Assembly: GCA_938743325.2 (NCBI GenBank)
Contig: OW568861.1
Coordinates: forward strand, 682,001-746,000
Direction of reading: 5' to 3'
Length of the DNA: 64,000 nucleotides
Source of the DNA: Pycnococcus provasolii
Lineage: Eukaryota > Chlorophyta > Pseudoscourfieldiophyceae > Pseudoscourfieldiales > Pycnococcaceae
Part shown: positions 24,943 to 34,335 of the stretch, one piece after another
How the letters are laid out: each line of letters starts with the position of its first letter
Numbering within the stretch: position 1 is the stretch's first letter
The notes under the pieces: generated by a model
Database searches by the model: none
What the model was told of the DNA's origin: nothing
Seen by the model: only the letters and a program-made list of their open reading frames with translations
Program-made: the position numbers and the translations under genes

Positions 24943-25908
24943 ATGGCGGCGTCCGTCGGAAGCGTGGCGGCGTTCGATACCGCCCACGCCGACATGGTCC
25001 ACGACACCGCCTTCGACTACTACGGAACGCGACTCGCAACAGCCTCCTCGGACCGCATGGTCAAAGTCTTCGACGTCGCGCGCGACGAAACGCAAACGAC
25101 GACGCACGTCGCTGACCTCGCAGGACACGACGGACCCGTCTGGCAAGTGGCGTGGGCACACCCCAAGTTTGGACAAATCGTCGCGTCGTGTTCGTTCGAC
25201 AGGCGCGTGCTCGTCTGGAAGGAAAGCGAACAGCAGCGAGGGGCGTTCACGCAGGTGTTCTCGCACACGCACCACGGCTCTGTGAATGCCGTCGCATTCG
25301 CACCGCACGAGTTTGGACTCGTTCTCGCCTGCGGCTCCAGCGACGGAAGCGTCTCCGTGCTCACGTACAAGCCGGCGGAGAACGTGTGGGATGTCGCGAG
25401 CATACCGGACGCGCACTCCATCGGTTGCACGAGCGTTTCGTTCGCGCCCGCTGTTCCCGCCGGCGCGGTGATGCCGTCCAGCGCCGGCGATCCGCCCGCA
25501 CCTCAGCCGCGCCTCACGCTCGCTACCGGCGGTTGCGATAACACGGCGAAGATCTGGCACCGCGACGACTCAACGGGCACCTGGAAGTGCGATGAGACGC
25601 TCAACATGCACAGCGACTGGGTGCGCGACGTGGCGTTCTGCCCGAACGGAACGCTACCCGTGAAGCAGCTCGCCACCGCGGGTCAGGATGGGCAGGTGAT
25701 TCTTTGGACGCAAGCGGGATCGGGCGCCGACGGGGATGGTTGGAAGGGAACGGTGCTTCACAACTTCGCGCCGCAGCCCGTTTGGCGCGTCAGCTGGAGT
25801 TTGAGTGGCAACGTGCTCGCGGCGACGGACGGCACGGGATCCGTCTCGCTGTGGAAGGAGGAGGCGGACGGCGCGTGGGTTCGTGCGGCTGACGTCGCCG
25901 GCGCGTGA
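24943..25908 (+). CDS. SEC13: SEC13, COPII coat and nuclear-pore WD40 protein
   Basis: A 321-residue protein of the usual SEC13 length. It starts with the typical DTAHADMVHDTAFDYYGTRLATASSDRMVKVFDV, followed by LAGHDGPVWQVAWAHPKFGQIVASCSFDRRVLVW, then blades ending KIW, ILW and SLW, giving the six blades of an open propeller completed by SEC31 or NUP145C. It forms the COPII outer cage on ER exit sites and part of the nuclear-pore Y complex. A short loop insert (PSSAGDPPAPQPR) lies between blades 3 and 4. The ATG at 24943 is chosen because family proteins begin close to this point; an upstream in-frame codon exists at 24886. Confidence 0.93.
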   Translation: MAASVGSVAAFDTAHADMVHDTAFDYYGTRLATASSDRMVKVFDVARDETQTTTHVADLAGHDGPVWQVAWAHPKFGQIVASCSFDRRVLVWKESEQQRGAFTQVFSHTHHGSVNAVAFAPHEFGLVLACGSSDGSVSVLTYKPAENVWDVASIPDAHSIGCTSVSFAPAVPAGAVMPSSAGDPPAPQPRLTLATGGCDNTAKIWHRDDSTGTWKCDETLNMHSDWVRDVAFCPNGTLPVKQLATAGQDGQVILWTQAGSGADGDGWKGTVLHNFAPQPVWRVSWSLSGNVLAATDGTGSVSLWKEEADGAWVRAADVAGA

Positions 25909-26247
25909 CGCTGACGACGCGTCAGCCTGCCTTTGCACAGCAGCGTGTAACGCGCGCCCGTTCTTCTCCAGTAGTCTGAACCCCGAAATTTTTCCCAGAA
26001 ATGAGAGATTTCCGAGGTAACCCTACTTGGCACCTGCTGAGCCCGAACTTCATTCAGATTCCCACTTCCCACGGTGGACCAATGAAGCGATTTCCAAACC
26101 CTAACTCGTTCGCGCTCAATTCTGTCGTTCTTTCAGGAGAGGTTTTTTTTCTTTCAGGTGTGGGAATCATTCTCATTCTCAGTTTCCAATTTCCTTCTCC
26201 GCCGCCTTTCCCCAGTGACGACATAGCGCGATTTAGCAAGAAGGGTG
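25909..26247. other. Spacer between two + strand genes
   Basis: Contains a TGTAA word at 25946-25950, 38 nt after the SEC13 stop, and AACCCCGAAA at 25979-25988 upstream of the next gene. CTTTCAG occurs twice (26135 region and 26152 region), but no coding exon is evident. Confidence 0.4.
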
Positions 26248-28302
26248 ATGCGACCTCGAACGAGCAGCCCTCGTCGTTCCGAGGAATCCGAGCCTGATAA
26301 AGAAGACAAGATGGCGGCGGCGGCGTCGGGAGATGGCTGCGTGCCCCGCGGGCGTCGTGCAGCGCCGCGGTTGCTATCCGTCGCTGGGCAACTCTTTACG
26401 CGGACGGTCAGTGGCCGTATTTCCTACGACTCGGATGACAAGGATCGATCCGTGTCGAAGGGACTTCGACGTATCAATACTCATCGTGTGGGGCGCAGCT
26501 TTGTCAGGCGTCGGCTTGCTGTGATAGCAACAGCTGCTTTCCTCATCGTGTTTTCTTTATCGCTGTTCTACGGCGAGTTCAAACGCACGATGCGTTTCTA
26601 CCGTGATGATGATGACGCGGTCGTTGATGATGGAGCATCAGCTTTTGATGAGGACGTTCGACTTCCTCCCTCGGGCTCTAGGGTGATGATGCAAGCTTCG
26701 GAGGTGTCTGCACTCATCGATCGTCGCGATGCACTGATTCGTGGAGATCAGAACAAGAGCATGAGTAAGTTTGGGAGTGGAATTGACTTGCCTCCGTACG
26801 ACCTCCTCGCGTGTGTCTACAACTGCGATACCTATGAGATGAGGCTGCGGAGAGGGTACCGGCGCATGGAGCGACACGTCAAACTCATCATCGCGGGCAT
26901 GGTCAAAAACAATAAACTGGGCGCCGCGCGCATGATTCGCATGGCGAAAAAGACTTGTGTATTCTTTGCCGATTGCCATGTGGTCATCTACGAAAACGAT
27001 TCGACCGATGGGACTACCGAGTTTCTACGCGATACGGCGAACTTGCACAGCGAGGAGTTGAAGAGGTTGGCGGATCAGCGAATTACGCTGCTCATGGATC
27101 GCGATCCAGATGACGACATCAGCGACACTGCTGATGGGCGCAACTGGCGCTATATGATGAAGGCAACGCCGCCAATCACGCTCATCCAGGAGACGAATGT
27201 GAGTGGCCAGCTCGTAGCCTTCGGTGCCGGCGAAAAGCTCGCCAGCAAGCGGTACGTCACCATGGCGAATCTGCGAAACAAGGTGCTTGCTGCCGTGTTA
27301 GACGACACATCGCTCGCGGGATTCACGCACGTTGCTATGATTGATTTTGACTTGCAGTCTTGGGCGATTGACGGCGTTGCCAACTCATTTGGGTGGGAGG
27401 CAGCCGCACGACATGAGCTTGAGGAGGGGTACATGGTTGATCCGCTCTGGGGCGTTCCCACCGCACAAATGTCGGACTTGGATGCCAACAGCGCTGCAAA
27501 ATTGGGGTTGGAAAAAACCGTCAAAGTAACGAAGTCGCAGGAGTCCGCATTCGAGGCAAAGCTTGAGGAATCTTTACGTGTGGATGGCGAGGCAGGCAAC
27601 AAAGCAGCAGAACAAGATGCAGATGATAAGTCAACACAGAAAAGTCTTCGACCCAGACGAAGACTTAGACAGACCCAGACGAATCAAATACTATCGCTGG
27701 ATCGCCAAGAGATCCTCGGAGGTTACAATTCAAAGCCAGACAAGACATCTGGCAACTGGCTCGTCAGCTTTGCATCCTCTGGTCGGATCTCGAATGGTTT
27801 GCAAAATTTGCCAACCAGAAACTGGGACGCAATTGCGGCGAACGGGCTTAAGCCACGTATCGGCAACTGGATGAACTACTACGACACTCTCGCTTTTGTC
27901 GACTCCAGGGGTCTCACGCCGCGCGTTGCTCCGACATTCTTGTCTCAGATCACTCAGCATCGCATACGACCACGGCCCGTCATGCAGATTGGGGAGCCAC
28001 TCGTGCCAGTCAAGTCCGCGTTCGGGGGACTAGCCATATACAAGCGTGACAGTCTTGCGAAAGTTGCTAAAAGCGCGAATGTGGAGAAACCAGGGCTGGG
28101 GGGACCGTACTCTGGCGATCACAGCGAACACGTGAATCTGCACACTCGTATGGATCGTCAAAACATGCAGCTGTACGTGAACCCTTCACTTATCGTTCTC
28201 GCGGGAGATAATTGCAACTCGGCTAATCGCGTTTCTCTGCTTGAGCGTGCAATCTACTACACATTCTGTGATACTCTGCATTCAAGTGTTATTGGCATAT
28301 GA
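26248..28302 (+). CDS. CAP59/CMT1-like glycosyltransferase (GT69-like), type II membrane protein
   Basis: A 684-residue protein. A basic N terminus leads into one membrane helix at about 90-109 (LAVIATAAFLIVFSLSLFYG), so the rest faces the Golgi lumen. The catalytic region runs from about 185: LLACVYNCDTYEMRL, LIIAGMVKNNK, VVIYENDSTDGTTEFLRD, RYVTMANLRNKVLAAV and the DxD-like MIDFDLQSW, ending in HVNLHTRM...YVNPSLIVL. This order is that of fungal capsule mannosyltransferases CMT1/CAP59. A Gln/Lys/Arg-rich, poorly conserved insert of about 90 residues lies before the last block. Sugar donor and acceptor cannot be read from sequence; a cell-coat or N-glycan-like mannose transfer is an inference. 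Confidence 0.8.
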   Translation: MRPRTSSPRRSEESEPDKEDKMAAAASGDGCVPRGRRAAPRLLSVAGQLFTRTVSGRISYDSDDKDRSVSKGLRRINTHRVGRSFVRRRLAVIATAAFLIVFSLSLFYGEFKRTMRFYRDDDDAVVDDGASAFDEDVRLPPSGSRVMMQASEVSALIDRRDALIRGDQNKSMSKFGSGIDLPPYDLLACVYNCDTYEMRLRRGYRRMERHVKLIIAGMVKNNKLGAARMIRMAKKTCVFFADCHVVIYENDSTDGTTEFLRDTANLHSEELKRLADQRITLLMDRDPDDDISDTADGRNWRYMMKATPPITLIQETNVSGQLVAFGAGEKLASKRYVTMANLRNKVLAAVLDDTSLAGFTHVAMIDFDLQSWAIDGVANSFGWEAAARHELEEGYMVDPLWGVPTAQMSDLDANSAAKLGLEKTVKVTKSQESAFEAKLEESLRVDGEAGNKAAEQDADDKSTQKSLRPRRRLRQTQTNQILSLDRQEILGGYNSKPDKTSGNWLVSFASSGRISNGLQNLPTRNWDAIAANGLKPRIGNWMNYYDTLAFVDSRGLTPRVAPTFLSQITQHRIRPRPVMQIGEPLVPVKSAFGGLAIYKRDSLAKVAKSANVEKPGLGGPYSGDHSEHVNLHTRMDRQNMQLYVNPSLIVLAGDNCNSANRVSLLERAIYYTFCDTLHSSVIGI

Positions 28303-28473
28303 TGACGATGATGTGAAGGTATCATCATCACAACAGCGAGTTCAATGAGAGAGTATTTGTGTTTGTGTTTTTGTTTTAGGAATCGTGTATCAAAGGACTA
28401 TAATCGTCTCTTTTGAATCAAATGTCTGCGAATACTAGTAGGTACTTACTCAAATAAGGATATTGTTATTTTT

Positions 28474-29703
28474 TTACGACAGTCTTGCCCACGCAGCGTG
28501 CTCGTCTTCGTCAGCTGGCACGTCAAAACGCTCAATTTCCTCGTCCGAAATCTCATCCACAGGTTCGTCAAGCTCCGGAACCTCATCCGGCTCCGAGTCC
28601 GAGTCTTCGTCGACAAGTCCGCCCAATGTGCCGGACATGGCTCGGGAGACGTCTGTCTTGACGCGATCCTGAGGTTGATCGTCCTCTTCGGTGTGCGACG
28701 CAAAGGTGGCAGGTGGCGACGCACGGTCGTCTTGTGAACTCTGCCGAGGCATGACGACGTCCATACGCTCCTCCGGACGCAGAGGCGTAGGAGCAGGCAG
28801 CGAGGTCACGTCGAAGCCGGTTCTTGGCTCTGACGCCGCTGTCACCTTTGACTCTTTCTGCTGCATGAGCGGATTGTCTCCGTCATCCTCGTACGTCACA
28901 CGCCTATGCCCAGCGAGCGCGACGCCGAATCCCGTTCCCGCGTCTTCGTCAGCCGCGCTGTCTCGCTGTTTCGAAGCCTCCACCAGCGCCTGCGCTCTTT
29001 TTTCGCCTCTCGGCGGATGGAAGGCGTGCACAACCACAACGTGAAACCCATGCGAAGTTTGCACAGGTCCGAGCGGCACACCCAACTTCACCGTAGGTGC
29101 AAATACCGCCTTCTCGAACTGCGGCGCCGTCTCGCCCGCGCCGAACCAGCCGATATTGCCGCCATTCGCCTTACCAGACGGACAAGTCGAGCGGTCGTAC
29201 GCCTCCTCCGCCAGAAGCACTTTCAAGTCTTTCGCGCCTTGCAGGCGTTGCAGCAGCTCTTCCGCCTCGTTTCTGGTAGCGATCAGCACGTGGCTTGCAA
29301 TGGCACGTTCCACATCTGCTACGTTGGCGGCACGGCCTATTTGTTGTCTCTGTTGCGTAGACACCGACGGAGGAGGTGCCTTGAGTGCGTCGTTGTCCGT
29401 GTCAACGATGTCTTCGTCGAGACCTTCGTCGACAACCACGTCTCCTGCTGCCCCTCCACTTGCAAGACTTTGACGTTGCTGCATCATGAATGTGTTGAAC
29501 GACGACGCCGATGATGCGGGTTTCTTCGTTGCACCTCCTTGGCGGCCGCCGCCAGCGTTGAACCCTCCCAAGGAAGGAGCTCCAAGCAAAGAAGAAGAAG
29601 GAGAAGAAACTCCATCAAGGCCACCAACACCAGGGAGTGCATTATTAATATGATTCCCTCCACCACGTCCCGCGCGCCGGCCGTGCAGGACGTGCGACGA
29701 CAT
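28474..29703 (-). CDS. Parvulin-type peptidyl-prolyl isomerase with acidic tail
   Basis: A 409-residue protein starting at MSSHVLHGRR. Residues about 130-235 are a PpiC/parvulin rotamase: ASHVLIATRNEAEELLQRL, LAEEAYDRSTCPSGKANGGNIGWFGAGE, QFEKAVFAP and TSHGFHVVVVHAF. These contain the conserved His/Cys/Gly-Trp-Phe positions of the fold. The N-terminal 115 residues are Gly/Ser rich; the C-terminal 170 residues are disordered and end in a strongly acidic segment (DEDSDSEPDEVPELDEPVDE). No Pin1-type WW domain or phosphate-binding Arg cluster is obvious. Nuclear or cytosolic location is likely because no targeting signal is seen. Confidence 0.85.
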   Translation of the reverse strand: MSSHVLHGRRAGRGGGNHINNALPGVGGLDGVSSPSSSLLGAPSLGGFNAGGGRQGGATKKPASSASSFNTFMMQQRQSLASGGAAGDVVVDEGLDEDIVDTDNDALKAPPPSVSTQQRQQIGRAANVADVERAIASHVLIATRNEAEELLQRLQGAKDLKVLLAEEAYDRSTCPSGKANGGNIGWFGAGETAPQFEKAVFAPTVKLGVPLGPVQTSHGFHVVVVHAFHPPRGEKRAQALVEASKQRDSAADEDAGTGFGVALAGHRRVTYEDDGDNPLMQQKESKVTAASEPRTGFDVTSLPAPTPLRPEERMDVVMPRQSSQDDRASPPATFASHTEEDDQPQDRVKTDVSRAMSGTLGGLVDEDSDSEPDEVPELDEPVDEISDEEIERFDVPADEDEHAAWARLS

Positions 29704-30258
29704 GTCAGTTTGCCGAACGTTGTGTAAAGGTTTACTGTAGTATGGCCAGTGGAGTAAACTTATTACGAGAGTCAACGGGAGATTTGACCACGTAACTTTA
29801 TGGTTCCGTTTTCAGCTGGGATGGGGATGGAAGGTGGGTGTGTAAAGCTCGCCAACTTGCTCATCTTGACCACCTTTTGCGCGGCGATGCAACACCATCC
29901 ATGGTGGATGCGCCTTGCGAGGTGCGATAGAATGCAACGTCATTGGCCTGACCTCCATGAACCATTCATCCAGGTGCGCACCTGTTTGATGAAATACCTC
30001 CCTACGATAGTACTAACTCGCTTTTAGATTGCTGCACAGTATCTTAGTGCGGCCTGCCGGTGGATGTACCGTACATATGTGTGTGTGTGTGTGTGTGTGT
30101 GCGTGCCGACATGCTGGTCAAGTCGCCTGTCAAGTCAACGGTGATGGAAGGTGCCGGAGATGCGGGATCGGCTGGTGAAACAAGTCTGGAGGATCGAACG
30201 CGGTGGACCGTGCACTTTAACGTTACACCACTTACCAAAAAAGTCTTTTAATAACAAT
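29704..30258. other. Spacer with a (TG)n microsatellite
   Basis: No gene seen. A pure TG tract occupies about 30079-30102, and a minus-strand GCAAGTTGGCG word lies at 29850-29860. Confidence 0.5.
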
Positions 30259-30831
30259 TTACTTGCTCTGGTTCGCAACCGTGTTGGCAAGAAGCTCCTC
30301 GTAGTAGCTCGTCTTCTGCTTGTATTGGTCCTCCCTGTACGGTTTCGTTGGGTGTCGTGTCGTGAGGGTTAGCATCGTCAGAGTGAAAAGGTGTGCGCGA
30401 CGACATCACGCAGCGAGTCTACGGGAAAGTCGGGAATGAAACGCACCAGTCGTTCGGGTGTGCCCAGATCTTGTTGACGCTTCCGTTCAAGTTGGACGAC
30501 TTGAAGCCTTCCGTCTCCTTCATCTGGTACTGCGCACCATCCTTGTTGGTCTTCGGGGGTCGCGCCGCGAAAGCGGGCGCGGCGGCGAGCATGGGCACGG
30601 CCGCGAGCAGGCTGCGTCGGGTGACCGGTCGCACTGGAACACGTGATTTGAGTATTGTTTTTGTAAAGGGGGTGGATCATCAAGTCAGCAAAACTCAAAA
30701 CCCACAAGCAGCAAACCACAAGCCAAACAACAAGCCAAACCACAAGCCAACGTACCCGACACAGCCTTAACGGATGACGAGGAGGATGACGAGGACGACG
30801 ACGAGACGACACGGTTCATGTGAGCGCGCAT
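30259..30831 (-). CDS. Small predicted thylakoid-lumen protein, three exons
   Basis: Assembled from exons 30756-30831, 30447-30633 and 30259-30334 on the minus strand; introns are 122 nt (GTACGT...TTCCAG) and 112 nt (GTGCGT...TACAG, with TGCTAAC branch sequence). The frame is open through all joints and gives 112 residues. The N terminus (MRAHMNRVV, then 11 Ser) looks like a plastid transit peptide; it is followed by RPVTRRSLLAAVPMLAAAPAFAA, a twin-arginine lumen-targeting signal with an AxA cleavage site. The mature part is about 60 residues, ends YYEELLANTVANQSK and has no Cys or membrane helix. I do not recognise the family; a photosystem-associated lumen subunit is a guess from targeting and size only. 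No single open frame covers this gene. Confidence 0.7.
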
Positions 30832-31161
30832 GTTACTCGGGTGTGATGGAAGAGAATGAAGCAACAGGGAGGGGGGGGAACGAGGAGAGGCGGGCGGAAA
30901 GGGGATCAGGGGGAACCATTCAGAGCCACGAATTCTCCCTCCACCAAGGGGTCCGTTCCACCGATCATTCAAGGGGAGTTCGGGGTTCGCGTTTTATCTT
31001 TAATATTGTGCGAATCTTGTCACACACAGCAGATGAGATTCTGTGAAAGAGATTTTGTAAAGTACACTCCGTTACGTTATGGCGGTTTTAAGGATGTTTC
31101 AGGTACTGCTTTTAAGTATGTACTGGTCTTGGTATTAATACAAAAACATTAGTCCCGAAGA
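30832..31161. other. Spacer upstream of the lumen-protein gene
   Basis: Purine-rich at 30855-30915. GGGGTTCGCG (CGCGAACCCC on the minus strand) at about 30977-30986 lies some 150 bp before the lumen-protein ATG. No coding signal. Confidence 0.4.
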
Positions 31162-32102
31162 TTAGTCTCCAATGCCGTGGATGCTACAAGCTAAAGTGCG
31201 ATTCCTAGGCCCATCGAGCTCCACCTGGATGGTTTGCAGGCACGTGTGTGTTCATGTAAGGTGAGCTTTGACGCGTCGTAAAAAATATTGTAGTCCAAGG
31301 CAAAAAGGGAAACAGGCGTACCATGAGCACGCTCTGCCACTGGCCGATGGCAAGCTCGCCGTCAATCACCGGAATGCTAAGGCTCGAACCTATCATATAT
31401 GTGTTGTGAATTCCATTGGAGCGTGTGGCGTGTTTGGAAAAGGTGAGCAAGATGCTTCGCGCCGTGGTGCATAAACGTCGCAAACGCCTTACCCAGCAAC
31501 GAGGCGAGTAGGTGGGCGTGCGCGTTGATGGGTTCAAGTGCCATAAACTCTTCGACAGTTCCGAGACCCTTATTCACCCAGTTGCGTTGAATCGCTTCTA
31601 AATCAGATGGGCGTTCCGGTCGCTTGTCAAGGTCGTTGTGCTCGTAGCGGTTCGGCTCGTTGGGCGCAAGGCCTAGCAACCATTTCTCGTAGTCGCGCTC
31701 AAGTCTCGCCTCCGACTCGTTGAGCGTCAGTCCCACCGTCGTGTGCTTGGCCAGTAGATGACACGAGCCGTCTCTCACACCACTGGCGATGACTGCGTCG
31801 CGCACCGCTTGCGTAACGTCGTGCACACTGACCTCCTGCTTAGGCGTCAGCGTCGTACCATCCCCCGTATGAGTTGCGTCGTGCTTGCTTGTGCACACCT
31901 GTAGCGTCGTGCTTGCTGCCCGGTACTCCCCTGTCGTGGTTGCCATGGGCCCCATCATCATCCCCGCAGCACGCGGGCAGGTGAAACGACGAGACTGTGA
32001 TGATGGAGGCTGGTGGAGGCTCCGAACAAGCGGACAATTCTTACGACCCGTGACCTTACCAAGCGTAACCTTATTAACAACTGCAGCCCGAGACGTGAGC
32101 AT
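31162..32102 (-). CDS. YjbQ/UPF0047 family protein, three exons
   Basis: Exons on the minus strand are 31493-32102, 31322-31389 and 31162-31224; introns are 103 nt (GTAAGG...ATAG) and 97 nt (GTACGC...CCAG). The joined product is 246 residues. After an Arg/Ser-rich, transit-like N terminus of about 55 residues the family blocks follow: HDVTQAVRDAVIASGV, CHLLAKHTTVGLTLNE, EPINAHAHLLASLLG, and across the first intron SIPVIDGELAIGQWQSVLM, then VELDGPRNRTL. The His residues of KHTT and NAHAHL and the Gln-Trp pair are the conserved site of the family. Bacterial YjbQ has been linked to weak thiamine-phosphate synthase activity, but the role in algae is unknown. It is divergent from the CRTISO-like gene. 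Confidence 0.88.
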
Positions 32103-32224
32103 CACGTGACAAGACACACGCGGTACAGGTACAGGTACTGTACCCGTCTTTCAAAGTAGGTGGTATGGCGTATTCCAATAATCCGGATAAACAAAATCCA
32201 ATCCAAGCGCACAACCAAACCCGG

Positions 32225-32252
32225 TAACCCGAACCCGAACCCGAACCCGAAC
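32225..32252 (+). repeat. (AACCCG)n tract in the YjbQ / CRTISO-like divergent promoter
   Basis: About four and a half AACCCG units, a telomere-repeat variant with G for T. It lies 100-125 bp from each of the two flanking ATG codons. Confidence 0.7.
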
Positions 32253-32350
32253 GGTTTTGCAAAGGGATTCCCGTACAAAAAAAAGAGTTTTTTCAGATTT
32301 TCCCCCAGAGCACCTCCACCACAAACCTTCCCTTCCCTCTGCGTGATCTG

Positions 32351-34321
32351 ATGCTCGGCACACGCGCAACGTCAACGTCAGCGTCAGCGTCGGCCATGTC
32401 ACGTGTCAATAGCGTGTCAGCGTCACCCCGTGGGATGAGCAGGCCTAACCGTCGTATCTCAGCATCATCTTCCTCTTCATCTTCCGTAACCACGTTACCC
32501 GCCTCACCAAACACCAAGCAGCAGCAAATACCGTCATCTGCCGAGGTTGTGATCGTTGGCGCGGGATTTGGAGGACTCGCGGCTGCCGCCGTGCTCGCGC
32601 ACGAAGGAATACAGGTCGAGGTGTTCGAAGCGCACGATACCGTAGGCGGAGCGGCACATAGCTTCCAGAGGCGGACGCCGGACGGAAACTCGTACACGTT
32701 TGACAGTGGCCCAAGCTACTTCATGGGCTTGAGCGAAAGCGGGGACGCGCGCTCGACAAACGCGCTCGCGCAGCTGCTGCGACTCCTCGACGAACCTGTG
32801 CCACAGTACACGTACCTGTCATGTGACTACCACCTTCCCGAAGGTGTGCTGAGAGCGCGCGCAGGAGGAGGGGGTGTTCCGTACGACAACGCAGTGCGTG
32901 AAATGGGCGGAGAAAGTGCCTATCAGCAACTAAAAGCGCTGCGACGTGCGATGGAGCCGCTCGCACGCGTCGCGGAAGTGACGCCATTTGCGGCGCTCCG
33001 ATCAGACGCTGCTGCTGCACTTACCATTGGACGATCTGTCCCGCGCATGTCGGCAGCCATCGCTCGTGCGCTAGCCGCCGACCCGTCGCAGGCTGCTGCG
33101 CTGCCAGAGCTGGCAGAAGGCTTCGATGCGACCATGCGACGTGCGGGCGTCACGGATCCGTTCCTCACACGGCTGATGAATCTCGAATGCTTCGTGATTA
33201 GCGGATGCCTGGCAGATCAGACCGCTGCCGCTGCTATGGCATACTTGTTCGCGGAGCGAAGCCGCGAAGATGCCGTTTACGACTACCCACAGGGTGGCGC
33301 GATGGCACTCTGCGAAGCTCTGAAAAATGCCGCCGAGCGTCGGGGAGCAAAGATCCACCTGAAATCTCCCGTGGCTCGAATCAAGCACGTGGACGGCGTG
33401 GCATCGGGCGTCGAGCTTACCGACGGCCGGGAAGTAGAGGCGAAGCGCGCGGTGATAACGGGTGTGAGCGCGTGGGATACGCTAAAGCTTCTTGGCGGAC
33501 AATTAGATAACAGCAGCAGCGGCGACAGCAATTTGTCGACGGAAGTAGACGCTCTCGCCGCGGCTGCCGGTGCGGTACCACCTCTCGACTCTTTTCTGCA
33601 CCTACACGCCGTCATTCCTGCCGACGCCCTTCCGCCTGCAAATCACGAGCTCGCGGAGGCATGCCTCGATTCGCCTCATCGTGCATTCGACGCACCCGGT
33701 GCCGGGCCAAATGGCACCGATGCGCTCAACATACACTACCTGCACGTCCGAGATTGGTCGGACGGCGTTGTTGATTCGCCGCTGAACGTGGTCAACGTTT
33801 CCATACCAACAGCGCTCGATCCATCGGCAAGCACGGATCGCAACATGCACGTGCTTCACGCGTACGGCGCGGCAAACGAAAGCTTCAGCCTCTACGAGTC
33901 GGAGCTTCCGGCTGACGGCAGCGCAAAATATGCGTCGTCGTCGTCATACCAAGAGCTCAAAGCGCAACGCAAGGCATACCTCTACGACAGTCTGCGCGCC
34001 ATCTTTGGCCCAGATATCGAGCAGCGTGTTGCGCACGAATGGGTGGGCACGCCACTGACGCAGCGCCGATTCGTAAATCGATTTCGCGGAGCATACGCTG
34101 CAGGACGCGACGTCACCCGCGTCAACATGTTCGATGCGAGCAAGGCGCCCGGTGCAGATACGAGCCTGCAGAACTTGTTTGCGTGCGGCGACTGCGTGAG
34201 TCCCGGCGTAGGTGTACCTGCCGCCGTTGCCTCTGGCATTGCCGCCGCGAACCGCGTTAGTGGCGTGGGCAAGCACCTCTCGCTTCTGAACGAGTTGAGT
34301 GAAATGGGTTACTCTGTGTAA
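32351..34321 (+). CDS. CRTISO-like FAD-dependent oxidoreductase (carotenoid isomerase/desaturase superfamily)
   Basis: A 656-residue protein. A Ser/Thr/Arg-rich transit-like N terminus of about 60 residues precedes the dinucleotide-binding motif VVIVGAGFGGLAAAAVLAHEG and FEAHDTVGGAAHSF. Later blocks are TFDSGPSYFMG, DYPQGGAMALCEAL, the C-terminal FAD contact NLFACGDCVSPGVGVPAAVASG, and AANRV. This order belongs to plastid CRTISO and CRTISO-like proteins. Whether it isomerises lycopene or acts on another polyene is not decidable here; the sequence looks more like the plant CRTISO-like oxidoreductases of unknown substrate. The GTG-TAA end overlaps a TGTAA word, which probably also directs polyadenylation. 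Confidence 0.82.
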   Translation: MLGTRATSTSASASAMSRVNSVSASPRGMSRPNRRISASSSSSSSVTTLPASPNTKQQQIPSSAEVVIVGAGFGGLAAAAVLAHEGIQVEVFEAHDTVGGAAHSFQRRTPDGNSYTFDSGPSYFMGLSESGDARSTNALAQLLRLLDEPVPQYTYLSCDYHLPEGVLRARAGGGGVPYDNAVREMGGESAYQQLKALRRAMEPLARVAEVTPFAALRSDAAAALTIGRSVPRMSAAIARALAADPSQAAALPELAEGFDATMRRAGVTDPFLTRLMNLECFVISGCLADQTAAAAMAYLFAERSREDAVYDYPQGGAMALCEALKNAAERRGAKIHLKSPVARIKHVDGVASGVELTDGREVEAKRAVITGVSAWDTLKLLGGQLDNSSSGDSNLSTEVDALAAAAGAVPPLDSFLHLHAVIPADALPPANHELAEACLDSPHRAFDAPGAGPNGTDALNIHYLHVRDWSDGVVDSPLNVVNVSIPTALDPSASTDRNMHVLHAYGAANESFSLYESELPADGSAKYASSSSYQELKAQRKAYLYDSLRAIFGPDIEQRVAHEWVGTPLTQRRFVNRFRGAYAAGRDVTRVNMFDASKAPGADTSLQNLFACGDCVSPGVGVPAAVASGIAAANRVSGVGKHLSLLNELSEMGYSV

Positions 34322-34335
34322 TATCGAAGTTACTT

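Noticed and set aside
30060-30251. Open frames across the TG microsatellite
   Set aside because: Poly-Cys/Val and Thr/His repeats from a dinucleotide tract.
31377-31492. Read-through end of the YjbQ-family frame
   Set aside because: The frame continues into an intron; the conserved end of the family is found in two downstream exons.
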